64,000 bases of DNA. Origin: Sepioteuthis lessoniana. Taxonomy: Eukaryota; Mollusca; Cephalopoda; Myopsida; Loliginidae. The notes under the pieces are model-generated. The model had not been told where the DNA came from and did no database searches. It saw only the letters and a list, made by a program, of their open reading frames with translations. Both the position numbers and the translations under genes were made by a program. Below, one piece after another: positions 1 to 12,189 of the stretch. Every line of letters begins with the position of its first letter. Within the stretch, counting starts at the first letter, position 1. The stretch covers positions 88,495,275 through 88,559,274 of the forward strand of contig OY757911.1 of NCBI GenBank assembly GCA_963585895.1, written 5' to 3'.

Positions 1-790
1 TTCAGCCAGCATTACTTGCAAGTGGTATCAAAAGTGAAGGTTATCAAAAACTTTCTTTTCACCAATGATTGTGCTTTAAATGCAACCAGTGAACAAAGCA
101 TGCTAATTAGTATTTTACAAGTTAGTAGTGTGTGACAATTTTGAGCACACAATTAATATTAAAAAAGAATGAAATAATGCACAATCCAGTCCTGGAAAGA
201 TCTATATTAGAAACCAAACAATAAAATATGAACAAATTCAAATACTTGGGCAGTACCTTATCTTGTCAGGCAAACATTGATGAAGTAGTTAGTTGTAGGA
301 TTGCCAAAACCTTACGACACCCACAATCTAATTCATAGGAATGAATGAGTATCAGTCTAAGAACTAAGGTCAAAGTTCACTAAGCCACAGTTATTAAAGT
401 GCTCCTGTATGCTTATACATTTTGGACCATCAACAGTAAACACACAAAAAGGTTGAATCACTTTCATATAGTTTACCTCCACAAACTGATAAGGATCAGA
501 TGGTAGGATAAAATTCCTGACACAAAAAATCCTAGCCAGACCTGCATCCATACTCTTCTGGAGATAGCATAGGCACAATGGAATAGACACATCTTGTACA
601 TAGATGATAAGAGGCTTTAATAGTAAGTGTACTGTTGGATAACTAAAGTTAAATCTAAAGATCACCTTTAAGAGTCTTGTGATACCTGTTATATCTTGGG
701 AAGATCTGGCAGCAGATTTGCTCTTTGGGTGTGGCCTGAAAAAGAGAGGGGTCAATGCCATATAACTGTAGCTAGTGACAAGAATAAAAC
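1..790 (+). mobile_element. LINE reverse-transcriptase remnant (RTE/Jockey-like), 5' truncated by window edge
   Basis: No long frame is open, but reading across frames on the plus strand gives words in the order expected for the palm-thumb end of a LINE ORF2. FTNDCALNATSEQ starts at 58, KFKYLGSTLS lies near 235-264, RIAKTLRH follows, TKVKVH is near 367, LLYAYTFWT near 405 and SWEDLAADL near 694-720. In functional relatives the first motif is F-A-D-D, carrying the two catalytic aspartates; here it reads F-T-N-D, so one aspartate is lost. Frameshifts and stops are frequent. The element was probably full length once and continues left of the window. RTE versus Jockey clade cannot be decided from this fragment. 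Confidence 0.7.
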
Positions 791-891
791 TTATCAGTCA
801 CTTTCTAATATATTCCTGCAGAAATTGAAGTCATGGTTATCATCAATACTGATGGAAGAATATTACTAATTGCTCTGTTAACAGGTAATGA

Positions 892-1450
892 GGTTGGTTG
901 GTTGGTTGGGTTTTATGGCATATCAACTTTTGTAGGTTATTTAACGCCAAATCCATTTTAATGCAAATAATCCGTACTACTTCAAACAATTCAGTTTAGC
1001 ATGAGTACACAGTTTAATTGTCAAAACATTTCTATTTCAAACTACTCAGTTTATTCAAACAGTTCTAATTCAGCTAATTCAGTTTAGTATAAGTACAGAC
1101 TTTGTTTACACACAGTTAAATGCCAAAACAGTTCTATATTAAACAATTTAGTTTAGCATAAGCCTGTAGTTTAAATGCAAAAATCAGTATTATGAAGGAA
1201 GCTCAGTTTAGTTCTATTTAACCCATAAATAGGACCCTTATTAGGTGCTACCACTCCAGGCCAGAGTGGACCTGAGAGTGATGGCAATAAAGGGGTACTC
1301 TGCATTCCCCTAGTTCCAGCATCACTGGAACCTCACCATCAGGTTGTTTAGTGTCATATCCAGGACACCAGGACACTTGGCAGGGGGGGGATGTCTTACT
1401 CCTCTGCAGAGAAGCAGTCAGTGTATTCTACAGCCCCAGCTGACTGGGCA
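892..1450 (-). repeat. R1 interspersed repeat, copy with expanded interior
   Basis: R1 is a dispersed family of about 330-450 bp seen in about a dozen copies here. This copy is reversed: its 3' tail is at the left (GGTT repeats, then TTTTATGGCATATCAAC) and the body at the right (ACCACTCCAGGCCAGAGTGG, then GTCATATCCAGGACACC and CTCTGCAGAG). Between tail and body, about 960-1200, lies an imperfect array built on ATTCAGTTTAGCAT and CAGTTCTA, absent from most other copies but also present at 57.9-58.5 kb. No coding capacity is seen. Confidence 0.75.
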
Positions 1451-2895
1451 ATGGTAATGAGGATAATTAGATATAATTGTTATATATCTTATTAAGCACT
1501 GATTCATTTAGGTATGAAATTGCATTAAACTTGTTATCAAAAATATTAATACATGTAATTTTTTTGTTATGTGTTTAATATGGTCATGTGAAGATTTATA
1601 TTTTAGTTCTTGTCATCAGAATTTTACAGAAATAAAACTGACATATTATATGAACCTACAAACACCTCATAGAAAAAAATGGTTGACAGTTTTGCTTTAA
1701 TTTTACATTTCAATCTATATAACTATATAATATTTGTTTTTTTACTTATGTTGAAAAGCTAAAGTTTTTACAATAGTAACACATTCATCAACTGATCCCA
1801 TCTTAGGAGAGAATGTATAGTCCAAAATTAATCTCAAGATGGAAAAATTTAGAGGTTAATCTAAAGCAAAAAGATTCATACTACAAATTGTCAATATAAA
1901 ATAATAGAATTACTCTTTTGGTTCTATTTTGAAAAACCTTATTTTAAAGATTTGACTGAACATTTCTTCACATGCTAGAAAACAAGGAGTAACACACCTA
2001 ACTACTACTGTACTACATAACTATTGGACATATGTCAAATTTCAAAGAAAAGAAAGCATTAAGTACTCAATTCTACCTGCAGTAAATACAATATCTTTAT
2101 TCGACAAAATCCTGTTAATATATGCTAGCCTCCTTTTCTCATTCAATAAAGTAGACAGCTGGTTGGTTGGCAAGGCTATTACAATCAGTAATATAAGACA
2201 GCTGGTAGGATTATATATTGCAGCATCAATAAGCTTTATAAAGGATTTAGAGAATGGACAAATTCAATATGAAATTCTATAAGCATTTTTAAAAGATTTT
2301 TGACAACATTAAATATTCAAGAAGTCTTTTTGTATTTATAACTTCTCAAACACATAAAAAATAATTGGAAATTATATTAGTGAGAACAATTTTCAAGTCT
2401 GTTAGATGAAATTTATATACTAAAATTATAGCCAAAACAGTTTTTGTGACAATATATTCCATTATAATTTAATCACATTCATCTTGTAACTTATTTATAT
2501 ATATTGATATATTATTTATATATATATTGATATATTATGACCATTGATATGTGTTTGAAATGATAACTAATGCCTTTTATTTTCATGTTGAATGCCATAG
2601 TTATATGCAAGATTTGAGTGACTTAAATAAAGGCCAAATTGTTATGGACAGAAGATTAGGTCAGGGTATTTCTAAACGGGCAAAATTGAAGTACCTATCA
2701 GTAGTAGTCAGAAGAAAAGAAAATCATGATATTGCTTTATGAGCTTCACCCTTCAATTTGTTAGGCAATGGGTGACAAAAAACTTATGAATGGGAGAAGT
2801 GAGTGGAGACTTTCCTGCCAAATATGAATCAACGAAATGGCTATTGTAGCACAAATTGCAGACAGGTTTAATCCAAAAAGAAAAGCAAAACAACA
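1451..2895. other. AT-rich stretch without recognised feature
   Basis: No coding similarity was recognised. A short near-tandem AT-rich duplication (TATATATTGATATATTA repeated) lies at about 2493-2540. A 63-codon open frame at 2551-2742 resembles nothing I know. Confidence 0.5.
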
Positions 2896-3172
2896 TATAG
2901 TATGTATTTAGCCAACCCTTCCACCACAGGCAGGATGTGACACAAGGTCAATTTTTAAGTAGAGTAAGGTTGGTTTAAATTCAGAGTTTTCCTTCTCCTA
3001 GAATGATTGTCTAACCAAGTCTAAAGAACCCACTTTGCCTTATTTTCCTATACTCTGGAAGGAGAAGAGACAGATTCATACTGTTCTTGAGGGCATTAAA
3101 TAGGATTTGAACTCAGGCTACCATATCCATTTCCCACAATGATAACTTTTACATGAAGCACACCTCCACTCC
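2896..3172 (-). repeat. R2 tRNA-derived SINE copy
   Basis: Minus-strand orientation. The head at the right holds GGATTTGAACTCAGG, the complement of a Pol III B-box-like motif (GAGTTCAAATCC). The body has TCTAAAGAACCCA, and the tail at the left has GCAGGATGTGACACAAGGTC and TATTTAGCCAACCC. The same head, body and tail recur at 23.5, 31.4, 35.9, 58.8 and 60.7 kb. Confidence 0.75.
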
Positions 3173-4070
3173 CAACAATACACAGTACATAAATCCTTGG
3201 TTATGACATTGCAAGCTAATAAGAGTACTATGCTAATTAATGTCCATTGCTGAAAGTATCTTTAGGCATACAGATATTAGAATTGGATCCTAAATGAATG
3301 GAAGGAGGTCACCTGATCTAGTGAGTTTTTTTTTCTCATGAAAAAGATGGATGGCAGAGTACATATACCACCTTAATATCATTGAAGATACTTCTTACTG
3401 CCATATTTTCTATAATAGCAAAAGGTATCCTTCAGTAGAACAATGTCCCCTACCACTGCAGGAGTTATACAGAAGCATGAAGAAATTTTTGTTTTGGCCT
3501 GACCATGGAATTTCACAGATCTTAATCCCTTTTCAATGTTTATAGTTTGGTTGGTTTTACAGAATGTCAAACCTTGGGTATGTTGGACCAAGAAGTTCAC
3601 TTTGCAGAACCTCCACTATATAATTTGCAGCAGTTAAAAGACCTGCTATTAACATCCTAATACCAGATCCAACAAAAAAACATTAAAGAACACATGCCTG
3701 GTCAAATAAGACTTGTTTTATATGCACCTTAAGGACCAACACTTATTAAGCAACTGGTCATAATCTTTTGGTTCATTAGTGTATATACACATTTGCAATG
3801 AAAGAGAAACACTAGTGTTTGCAATCCAGCACAATTGTAAGTATATGATTATTCAAAATGTATTTAACAAAGTTTCATTAAAAGTAAACTGAGAAAGAAT
3901 ACTTGAATATACAATGTTTTTGAACATCTGGACTGTAAAATCTTCCAAAGTAAAAAAAACTAAACAAACAGGATTTAAAGAATAACTTTGAGACAGTCAC
4001 TAAAATATGATGCTTACTTTTCAAAAAAGACTTTAGACTTAAATTGAAATGTGTTGGTTTAAATGTTTTG
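3173..4070. other. AT-rich stretch without recognised feature
   Basis: Two short frames (3351-3545 on plus, 3379-3600 on minus) overlap each other and have no recognisable motif. I take them as chance open frames. Confidence 0.5.
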
Positions 4071-4440
4071 ACTGATTGATTCTCATAGCATGTCAACCCA
4101 TCTTGAGTTATCTTGTGCCAAGAAGTTAAAGAATTGCATTCATTTTATGTTCATATTTACATTTATGCAGTTGTTGCTAAAGAGTTGTGTTTTTTTTTTG
4201 TTTTATTGTTTGTGCATGATCCTATCAAATTCAGATAATTTCTAAAGAGATCTATTTGATCCATAGAGCGGACCCTAAGAGGTACTAACACTCCAGATCA
4301 GAGTGAACCTGCAACTAATGGTAATGAAGGGGTACTCTATATTTGCCAGATCTCCATGACAGAAGCCTCACCATCAGATGCAATACCTAACAACTCCTTT
4401 TTTTTAGGGGCGGAGTCACTCCTCTGCAATGGATAATGGA
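4071..4440 (-). repeat. R1 interspersed repeat
   Basis: Reversed copy. The tail at left is GATTGATTCTCATAGCATGT then CAACCC. The body has ACACTCCAGATCAGAGTGAA, GGTAATGAAGGGGTACTC and CTCACCATCAGATGCA, and the head end lies at the CTCTGCAATGG block. Confidence 0.75.
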
Positions 4441-5534
4441 TGATATTCCAGATTTTTTATGAAAGAAAACAAGTATAAAGTAGTAATAATGACTAAAGAT
4501 AAAATTGATCCTGATAATTTTTATGGGTGTTAGCAATTGTGGTTATTTTGAACTAGCTGCCTGGTTTGCTACAATTTTCTATCTGGATATTGACAATTCT
4601 TATCCTCATGCACCAATCAGAGCAAGACTAGCTTTATCCAAATTTTATTTAACTTTCACTAATGAGGCTATTTCCTATCTTTCTATTTCCCTGAGCAATA
4701 AAAAGTATAAGAGCAACTTTAAATAGCACAATTTTTAGTGAGACATTATCATTTGTTTGAATACACATCTATCCAGATAAGTAGAAATATATACTGAATT
4801 AGATGCAGCAAAGTATGTTCTAATTAAAATATGTACCAACCAACATCTTACCTATTAGAGTATATATTAATATTCAGGAGTATGCATCAATAAATAAACA
4901 TAATATATAAGAATAAATCAGTGTGTAGGTACATGTATTCATTAATGCACTAATGTATGTGATAGTGTGTAGACTTTGCTTTTGGTTTTTCTTGCTCTTG
5001 TGATATTGACTTTCAGCAGACCACACAAACCGAGCATAAAGAAAGAAAAAAAAAATCCTTTTCAGATCAAGATTTAGTTAAATTGAATTGGATTTTCCTT
5101 CGCTATCATCCCACCAGCCAGTTAATAAATATAGACTCCCTTCAATCTGTCTGACCCAATTTCTACTATTGATTGTCTACTCAGGTCACAGTTAACTCCC
5201 CTTCCTGTGGACTCTACTCATTTCCTTCAGATTTACCAAGATATTTATTTATTCCATTCAATCACAGATTTTTCTACAGCTTTCAGTATAAAAAAATGAA
5301 TCAGATTTATTTCATTTATAAACAGTTTTCCTTGTTTCCATAGAAGCTTCAAAAATATTATGATAGATTAAAAGATAAAATAAAAGGAATAAAAAATGTT
5401 ATTAAAAACTATTCCTTATAAATACACATAATTATAAGCATTTGTCCTTTAATTTTTTTGAATTTATATTTTTATGTTAAACAACAGTGACCATTTAAAA
5501 CAAATTGACTTGCCTCTGAAAATGGCAGGGCTTA
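4441..5534. other. AT-rich stretch without recognised feature
   Basis: No recognised coding or repeat similarity. The 73-codon frame at 4505-4726 has no known motif. Confidence 0.45.
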
Positions 5535-5578
5535 AAAAAATGTTGACTGTATCCCCTGCAAAGGGGAAAGACCCCACA

Positions 5579-5613
<35 letters not shown>

Positions 5614-5924
5614 AAAAAAGGAGAGGCCTTGATATGACAGGAAACTGCATCTGATTGTGATGCTGCCGTTCTGGAGATCTGGGAAGTACAGAATACTCCT
5701 TCACTGTCATTACTTCCAAGTTTACTCTGACCCTATTAGGATCCTATCTATGGGTCAAATAGATATCTTTAAAAATTATTTGTAATTGATAAGACTGGGC
5801 TCAAAAAATTTTCTTAAAGAACTACACTAAAAATGAAAATATGAACATAAAATGAATGCACTTATCTAACCTCTAGAAATAAAATGACCCTAGATTAGTT
5901 GACATGCCGTTAAAATTCATTAAC
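5535..5924 (+). repeat. R1 interspersed repeat interrupted by a (CA)n/(A)n tract
   Basis: Sense orientation: TGTATCCCCTGCA head, then GCATCTGATTGTGATGCTG, TATCTATGGGTCAAATAGAT, and the tail TTGACATGCCGTTAAAA. The head is interrupted by (CA)n at 5575-5591 running straight into 28 A at 5592-5619, at the place where most copies carry GACACC-type sequence. Confidence 0.75.
5575..5619. repeat. (CA)n microsatellite joined to A28
   Basis: About eight CA units (5575-5591) followed by an uninterrupted run of 28 A (5592-5619), inside an R1 copy. Confidence 0.95.
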
Positions 5925-7884
5925 CATTGCCTCGGAAAACAGTTAACATTATATACAAGAGTAATTCATCAAAAAGGTGTAAATCATAAACTATTTATCT
6001 GAGTGACCTGTAACCTTGATTCTTTTAAAGTTGTCTACCGTTAGCTTTACAAAAAATATTTTCAGAAATCATCAGAGCCTGATATAATACACAAATAATA
6101 CAAAAAGTATCTTCAATGATAGTTCCATATTTAGCACCATGAATAGGATAAGAAAAGGATTTTAAGCACTTTATTCTGTTTTTTTTTTAAAGGTGAATTT
6201 AATCTTAAGCTTAATGATTTGGGTGATATATCTCAAGATTTTTTTAAAATAATTTAATGCTCATGGCAAAGTAACATTGATAGCAATGACATATAGTTAT
6301 AAAATGCCCAAAACCAATCACAAATCTATTAGCCTTACATTACAAATCTAGTTTTTAATGTTTATGTTGGCTTTTCTATGAAATTCAGTACAAAGAATTG
6401 GGACTTAGTCAACCTGATTTCAATCAATGTTTTTTGTTTGTTTTTTTTATATATACCAACAACTTTAAGAATTTTGCACAAAATTAGAAACACAGTCCTT
6501 TTCTTTAGAGTCTGAAAATACATTAAAAAATAAATAAATAAATAAGCAGTGAAATTCAAAATGTAACATAACCCAACCAAATTAATGTTTTGAAAGATTC
6601 AACCAAAGAAAAAAAAAACCTCAGAGAAACTAAACAAGTTATGTTCATCAACACAACTTAATTTCTGATAAAGAAGAATTGTTTTTACTTGTCAAATGAT
6701 TTTATTTTTGTTGCATCAGAGCAAACAAGAAAAATGGCAAAAGAAACTCCCTTAGAAAGATTATGTGTTTGGAGAATTTTCCTTCCCTCAATCATCAACA
6801 ATCTTAAATGTATGAACTCTAAAGATTGAAAGATAAATAGCAATGTTCCTTGTTGCTATTCATCCAAATTACTGTTGAAAGAAAAAGATTGACAAAACAA
6901 ATTAGAATTATATGAATTGAAAAAAATAAATTCAAAAGGTAAAAAGCTTAATTTTTATCAAGATTTATGAAAAAAAATATTTTCTAGAAAGTAAAGCAAA
7001 GCCAATTTTCTTAAAAAGAATTTAGGAATAATTTTTTTAAAATTCAGGCAAGAGGGTGGAATGAGTTGTTGGCAGTGACTCAACTTGGTATTTTGCCAAA
7101 AGCCAAATAAGATAAAGAAATTCTTAGTCAAAATTTAATGGGCCAATAAATAAGAAGGTTTCAATGTTAAATAACATTCTTTCTTACTACTTTTGTATTT
7201 GCTGACTATATTTCTTTCTAGTATTCAAATGAAATTGTTAAGTTAAAGTAGTTCTCATCTATTTGTTGTTACTTTCCTGTTCACACAAGCAAATGCATAA
7301 TTACAATATCAACACAACTTGAACATGCATATGTGTACACTAAGAAGCAAAATAGGATAATAAAAGTTGTTACTCTTATTTCTAAAACTATAGAAAATCA
7401 TGTACAAATGTTGCCATAATCTGGGCAGAGAAAGACTTTAAAGAGAAACTGAAATAAAGATAAATTTGAAAGAGGGAAATAAATCCTTGCTAAGAACAAG
7501 AGAATCAACTTGGGATCAATCTTCATGATATCCTAAAAGAATTTTCACAAGACATTTTGATATAATTGGAAATGAATGTTTAAAAAACAGATTTGATGCT
7601 GTCAGTGAAAGTACATTACAATTACACTAAAACAGTCATTTTGATTCATTCATAAGGAATGGTGTTGTATATACTTTTTACCTTGATAAAATATTTTTTT
7701 AATTTTATTTCTTTCAATCTTAAACATCTAAATTATTAAGATAGTTTTTAAAACATCAAAAATCAACCTCAGTAATATCATAAAAGTATACATCCAAAAT
7801 AACTAAGCCTTTAACATTCACACAACAATAATATTTGTACCTGGTAAAACCTAGATATGATTTTTTTAACATAAATATGAAGAG
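5925..7884. other. AT-rich stretch without recognised feature
   Basis: Long AT-rich stretch with short A and T homopolymers only. No frame longer than about 70 codons with recognisable content. Confidence 0.5.
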
Positions 7885-8060
7885 GACTTATGGTCAAGTC
7901 ATGCCGAAAACACTAGTTCCAATCAGATCACTAAGTTAAGCAATTACAAGGCAGCTCAGTGTTTAGATGGGCAACCACTTATTAAGAACAGATATTGTAA
8001 GTAACTTAAGGCCTGTGTATCAGATGAAGCAAAGGTTAGTCAATAACATCTCTCTCTCCC
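7885..8060 (+). repeat. 5S rRNA-derived SINE (SINE3-like)
   Basis: The first about 115 bases follow animal 5S rRNA in order: CATGCCGAAAACACTAGTTC, then GATCACTAAGTTAAGCA covering the internal A box, then GATGGGCAACC at 7966-7976 covering the C box (5S: GATGGGTGACC). Downstream, a non-5S segment ending in CT-rich sequence and a TATATA run looks like a SINE body. The many substitutions argue against a working 5S gene. A second, more diverged copy lies at 32.6 kb. Confidence 0.7.
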
Positions 8061-9239
8061 ACCCTATCTCTTTATATATATATAAGAGCACTCATATTCT
8101 ATGTGAGAAAACAATTCTTAACATTACTCTTGAAGAGTTATAATAAAAAAAAATAAGAAGAGTGATTAATAGATTGAAATGAATAGAAACTGCAATCATA
8201 CATTATGAGTGTGATACAAGATAAGAATGTTAAATTTCAGTCTGAATAACATAAATGACTAGAAATAAAATTAATAGACAAGAGTAGTAAATACTGATTG
8301 CAGCTGTTAGACTTATCAGCAAAAAAAATCTGTTGGCATCCTATAATCTGGACATAGTGAACAGTAGTAACAGACTTTATCAGTTAGAGATAACTATTAA
8401 AAGACAGAATTAATGAGTTTTCTCCAAGCTGCAAAACTGACCAGAAACCTGAGAAGATAAAGACAAGGAGAGAGTGATTATGTATAGAGTTTAATAAACA
8501 GTAGAAAGCATTTTGGACATTTTTATTTGCTCAAAAGAGGACTACTTTTATGAAAAGAAATATTTTTTGTTAAAGTATTAAAAAGCTTAATATTAAAGAA
8601 AAAAGTATTGAAGAGAGAGAGAGAGTCGAATAGAATTTAGATAATTGACAGAAATCCAATTTCATTACATATGTAAAATTCTAGTTATATATTTTTTTGA
8701 ATTACACTAATTATACACAGTTAAATATTATCTTTGTTCATAGTAGTAAAAGATAAAATTTCTAAATCTCAAGTTTTTACTATATTTTAACCTCTACCAA
8801 AAAATTCACTGTACCTGAATATTTATTTCATTAAAATACAGGGGGAAAAAAATCATATTTGGTAATCCTGCATCAGCTAAAAATTAACTTTTCTCAAATC
8901 AAAAATTGAAAAGAAAGCAGATACTCCAATAGAATTCTTGAGATCTCAATTTATAGTGAATGTCTTCTTTGGAGTCAGAAACTTTCAACAGATGGTAATC
9001 AGAGATAATGATAGCTTGAGGATTAAAAATCAGCCAGTAGTAACGAAAGAAAACCTGATAATATTGTACATAATGAATACACTTATATGAATGAAACTGG
9101 ACAAAATAAATGTTAACTTAATTCAACATATTTTCTAACTGGTATCTAATTTTTCACTTCAAGAGAGCCACCTGCCATTTTCAACTGATATTAAATGGTC
9201 AAAACATTTTGCTCAGTTAAGTAAAAATAAAAGACACTT
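8061..9239. other. AT-rich stretch without recognised feature
   Basis: Contains a short GA run near 8613-8626. No coding similarity recognised. Confidence 0.5.
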
Positions 9240-9800
9240 GGTTTCAACAATAACTTCATTGAACGACATTTTTACTGATTTGTTCCATTACCTTCTACTA
9301 ACTTCATAATTCCATCTTTCCATAACTTTTGAAATTTTTTCAGCAAAGAACTGTTCTAGATACCTTTTACAGTCTTTCAGGTAATTCAATCAGTTTTTTA
9401 ACCCCCATTAAGATAATTCTGTAAAGACTGGGACAAATGGTAATCCAAAAAGTGCAATATCTGGAGAATACTGTGGATGAGTGAACAATTCCCTGCCAGG
9501 CTGTATTAATTCTGGCCTGGTCACCAAGGAAATGTTCAACTTATCATTATCCAGATGAAATATTATACCTTTTGTCTTAGCTAATTACAGACTGACTCTG
9601 CTGCCTTTAATGATCTAATTGAGTGCAGTATTTGTTTAAATCTATCATTAGGTTCTATAGAAACAGCTCATAGTAAAGAACTCCCTTCCAATCTCACTAT
9701 ATATGAAGCATTACCTGAACATTGGTGCAATTGTAGTGGTTCATTTCACTTGTCCTGTGATCTCTTCTATTTGTGTTGTTATAAAGTATCCACTTTACAT
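9240..9800 (-). mobile_element. Mariner transposase relic (DD34D class), heavily decayed
   Basis: Minus-strand reading across frames gives mariner words in order: YYELF-like text followed by IEPNDRFKQILHSIRSLKAA, FHLDND near 9543-9561 (second catalytic Asp of the triad), SLVTRPELIQPGRELF, HPQYSPDI, and then LEQFFAEK near 9340. The SPD block runs into ALFGLPF, where family members have APSDYHLF, so the third aspartate is missing. The N-terminal DNA-binding part and terminal inverted repeats were not found. This is a different subfamily from the copies at 18.7 and 28.4 kb. It is dead. Confidence 0.65.
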
Positions 9801-10404
9801 TGCCCGATACAATTTGTTAAAAAAAATTTTGAATTAGAAAAAAACAAAAAACAAAAAAAACATTAAATATTTTTTTGTTTTGTTTTTTTCTCCATATAAC
9901 TTCTATATGAGTAATACATCAAAACAACTAACATAACTAAGATGATACTAATAATTTCTAAAGGAATGTTTTTATTCAATTGCTATCAATCTCAAATAAT
10001 CTACCTAACCATGGAATACCCTGTAACAGATCTAATGCTAAATTTTGCAAACTATTACCATTTTTCATAAATTGTATCATTCAGTAACTTCTCCATACAT
10101 TTTAAATGCATTTGTTTTGGTTACATTTTACATCTCTTAAAATGAATTGCTGTTTTAAATAACCTGATCATTATTAAAAAATATGAAATAATAAAACAAA
10201 TGATTATCAAATAAAAATATATATAATTTTAATCAATTATTATTTATATTATTTTAGTTATTCAAAGATCATTTGAGTAAATGAAGCATACAATTTTAAG
10301 TATTACTTTAAAATATAGAATTATTCTAAAGCTATGACTTTTGTTGAAATGCACCTAAAATAAACATACAAAATAGTTGTCATAATTAGATTATTTAAAA
10401 AGAA

Positions 10405-10411
<7 letters not shown>
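9801..10411. other. AT-rich stretch without recognised feature
   Basis: A- and T-rich, with interrupted A runs at 9838-9862. Nothing coding recognised. Confidence 0.5.

Positions 10412-10456
<45 letters not shown>
10412..10456. repeat. (AT)n microsatellite
   Basis: Uninterrupted AT dinucleotides over about 45 bp. Confidence 0.95.
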
Positions 10457-10461
<5 letters not shown>

Positions 10462-10567
10462 TGTAAGTTATTAAAATTAAATTTTAAAAAGAATAATATA
10501 TTTTGATATATCTTGTATCTTCAACTTTAACACATTTACAGGAGAGAATGCTGAAATATGTACTTAA

Positions 10568-10872
10568 GCAAAAATGTTGAAACCAGATTATCTTAATAGT
10601 TTACTTTCACTTTTGCTCCATATGTAATATAAGTTGCTGAAGGTGACCCAAAGGCTTCCTTTTCAATAGCTACTATACCGAAGTGTAGGGGAGGGTGCTA
10701 CTCCTTTCCCTGGATTGGTTCACTTTACCCTTGATCCTTAACTTATGCTGAGTGTTAAGCAAGGCCGCATCAAGTACCATTTTTTAAGTCTTTGGTATAA
10801 CTCAACCTGGGATTGAACACCAGTCTTCCAGATCATTGGCAAACACTCTACTCATTAGGCCAATCATTTAAA
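10568..10872 (-). repeat. R5 tRNA-derived SINE with long conserved body
   Basis: Reversed. The head at the right has CTGGGATTGAACACCAG, the complement of a B-box-like GTGTTCAATCCCAG, and a possible A box in GGCCTAATGAGTAGAG (complement at about 10845-10862). The body contains TACCATTTTTTAAGTCTTTG, GAGTGTTAAGCAAGG and GTAGGGGAGGGTGCTACTCC. The body is well conserved in a second copy, in opposite orientation, at 50.4-50.5 kb. Confidence 0.7.
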
Positions 10873-10947
10873 AGTTATAGCATGTTTATTTTTCATAATA
10901 TAAGTCTATCAATTATAATTGATTAAATATTTTTGTATCACTTAGAG

Positions 10948-11229
10948 AAGGAATGGGCAACCTTTGTCAAGAAGCAAGCCACATGAGACATGGCTCATCA
11001 GGCAGTCCACACAACTACAAGATTCAAGGTAATTTCATGTTGAAAGTAGTTCAACCATTTTCACTACTGAAGACTATATGCTTAACCATCTTCCTTAGAA
11101 ATAAGTAAAATCTAATTTTTCTCTCTTTGGTAAAAAGAGATCTTTTCTATAAAAATTGAAGTCTTAGGCAGGCTATTCTGAAACCACTGCAGGCTGCATA
11201 TGGCCAGTGAGCAGCAGTTTGCCCATGAC
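10948..11229. mobile_element. Non-autonomous hAT-like element (MITE)
   Basis: Ends with the terminal words AATGGGCAACC at left and GTTTGCCCATGAC at right, which are inverted copies (GGGCAA/TTGCCC). The subterminal sequence is GCAAGCCACATGAG/GCATATGGCCAGTGAG. An 8-bp target duplication with one mismatch flanks it: ACTTAGAG at 10940-10947 and ATTTAGAG at 11230-11237. The 8-bp duplication and GGGCAAC-type ends are hAT hallmarks. At 282 bp there is no room for a transposase. Confidence 0.65.
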
Positions 11230-11237
11230 ATTTAGAG

Positions 11238-12189
11238 CATAATCATAGTTGTCAAACATGCCCGATATCAAAATGCTAGATTAAATAAATTTCATCTATT
11301 CATGTAACATCTGTTTGCAATAAAGTTTAATTTCAAACTGGCTATTTTATTAATAGTCTAATAGAAATATATTTAAATATTGGAAGTTTTGATATGAGGA
11401 ATAATTATGTGAGATGGTTGAATTGTATTCCCAAATAATTTAAAATTCTGATTGATAAATCTATAATTATCTTCAGGTAATTCAGTCCACAAACAATAAT
11501 GCCAAGTGTCTTAAGAATGTGTTTGTTTATTATTAACTGTTCAATTATAAAGACTTCAAATAAAAAAATTACTATAAATTTGTTATTAGCCACAATTTTT
11601 TTGCTCTACTTTTACAAGTTGTGTGCGAGTATTTAACTACATTATTTTGGTTGTAGTGTGTACATAATCAATTTAACAAGGGAGTTTTTGCACATAAGCA
11701 AAGCCAATAATAAACCTTGGCCCTGTGACCAGTCATAGATTACCCTCTTTTTTAGTGAAATGAGAAGGTGCCTGTCCAACAAGAACACAATCTAATCTAA
11801 TCACAGCACAAAAGCCCAAGAAAGTGTAAGTGTTTTTTAAATAATATCCTACCATCATTTTCATTCACAAACTATTTATTGACATGCAAAATTCAGTTAT
11901 ATTTTTTATAATTTTTCCACCAGTCTAATTTTGACCAATATTTTTTTGCTATTTTTCTTTTATCTGGTCAATTTTTCCACTACCATCTCCAATCATTTGA
12001 CTCTTCTATTTTACAGCCTCATTTTTATCATAATTCAACCTGTTTCTTTTTACCAACATCTCAACTAGTTAGTTTTCTTATAGCTTTTTACCTAAGAATC
12101 CATTCTAATCTGCAGCATTCAATAAATAAGATATCTTTTCTTCCTCTATTCATTGCCTACATATATTATGACTACCAGACAGCAGAATT
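11238..12189. other. AT-rich stretch without recognised feature
   Basis: The 62-codon minus frame at 11405-11593 is low-complexity hydrophobic text. No feature supported. Confidence 0.45.

Noticed and set aside
357..761. 134-codon minus frame as a gene
   Set aside because: It lies opposite the plus-strand LINE reverse-transcriptase remnant, which explains the openness.
5495..5719. Minus-strand frame at 5.5-5.7 kb
   Set aside because: It is the translation of the (CA)n/(A)n tract and an R1 element.
7885..8010. Functional 5S rRNA gene
   Set aside because: Too many substitutions along the whole length, and it continues into a SINE-like body.
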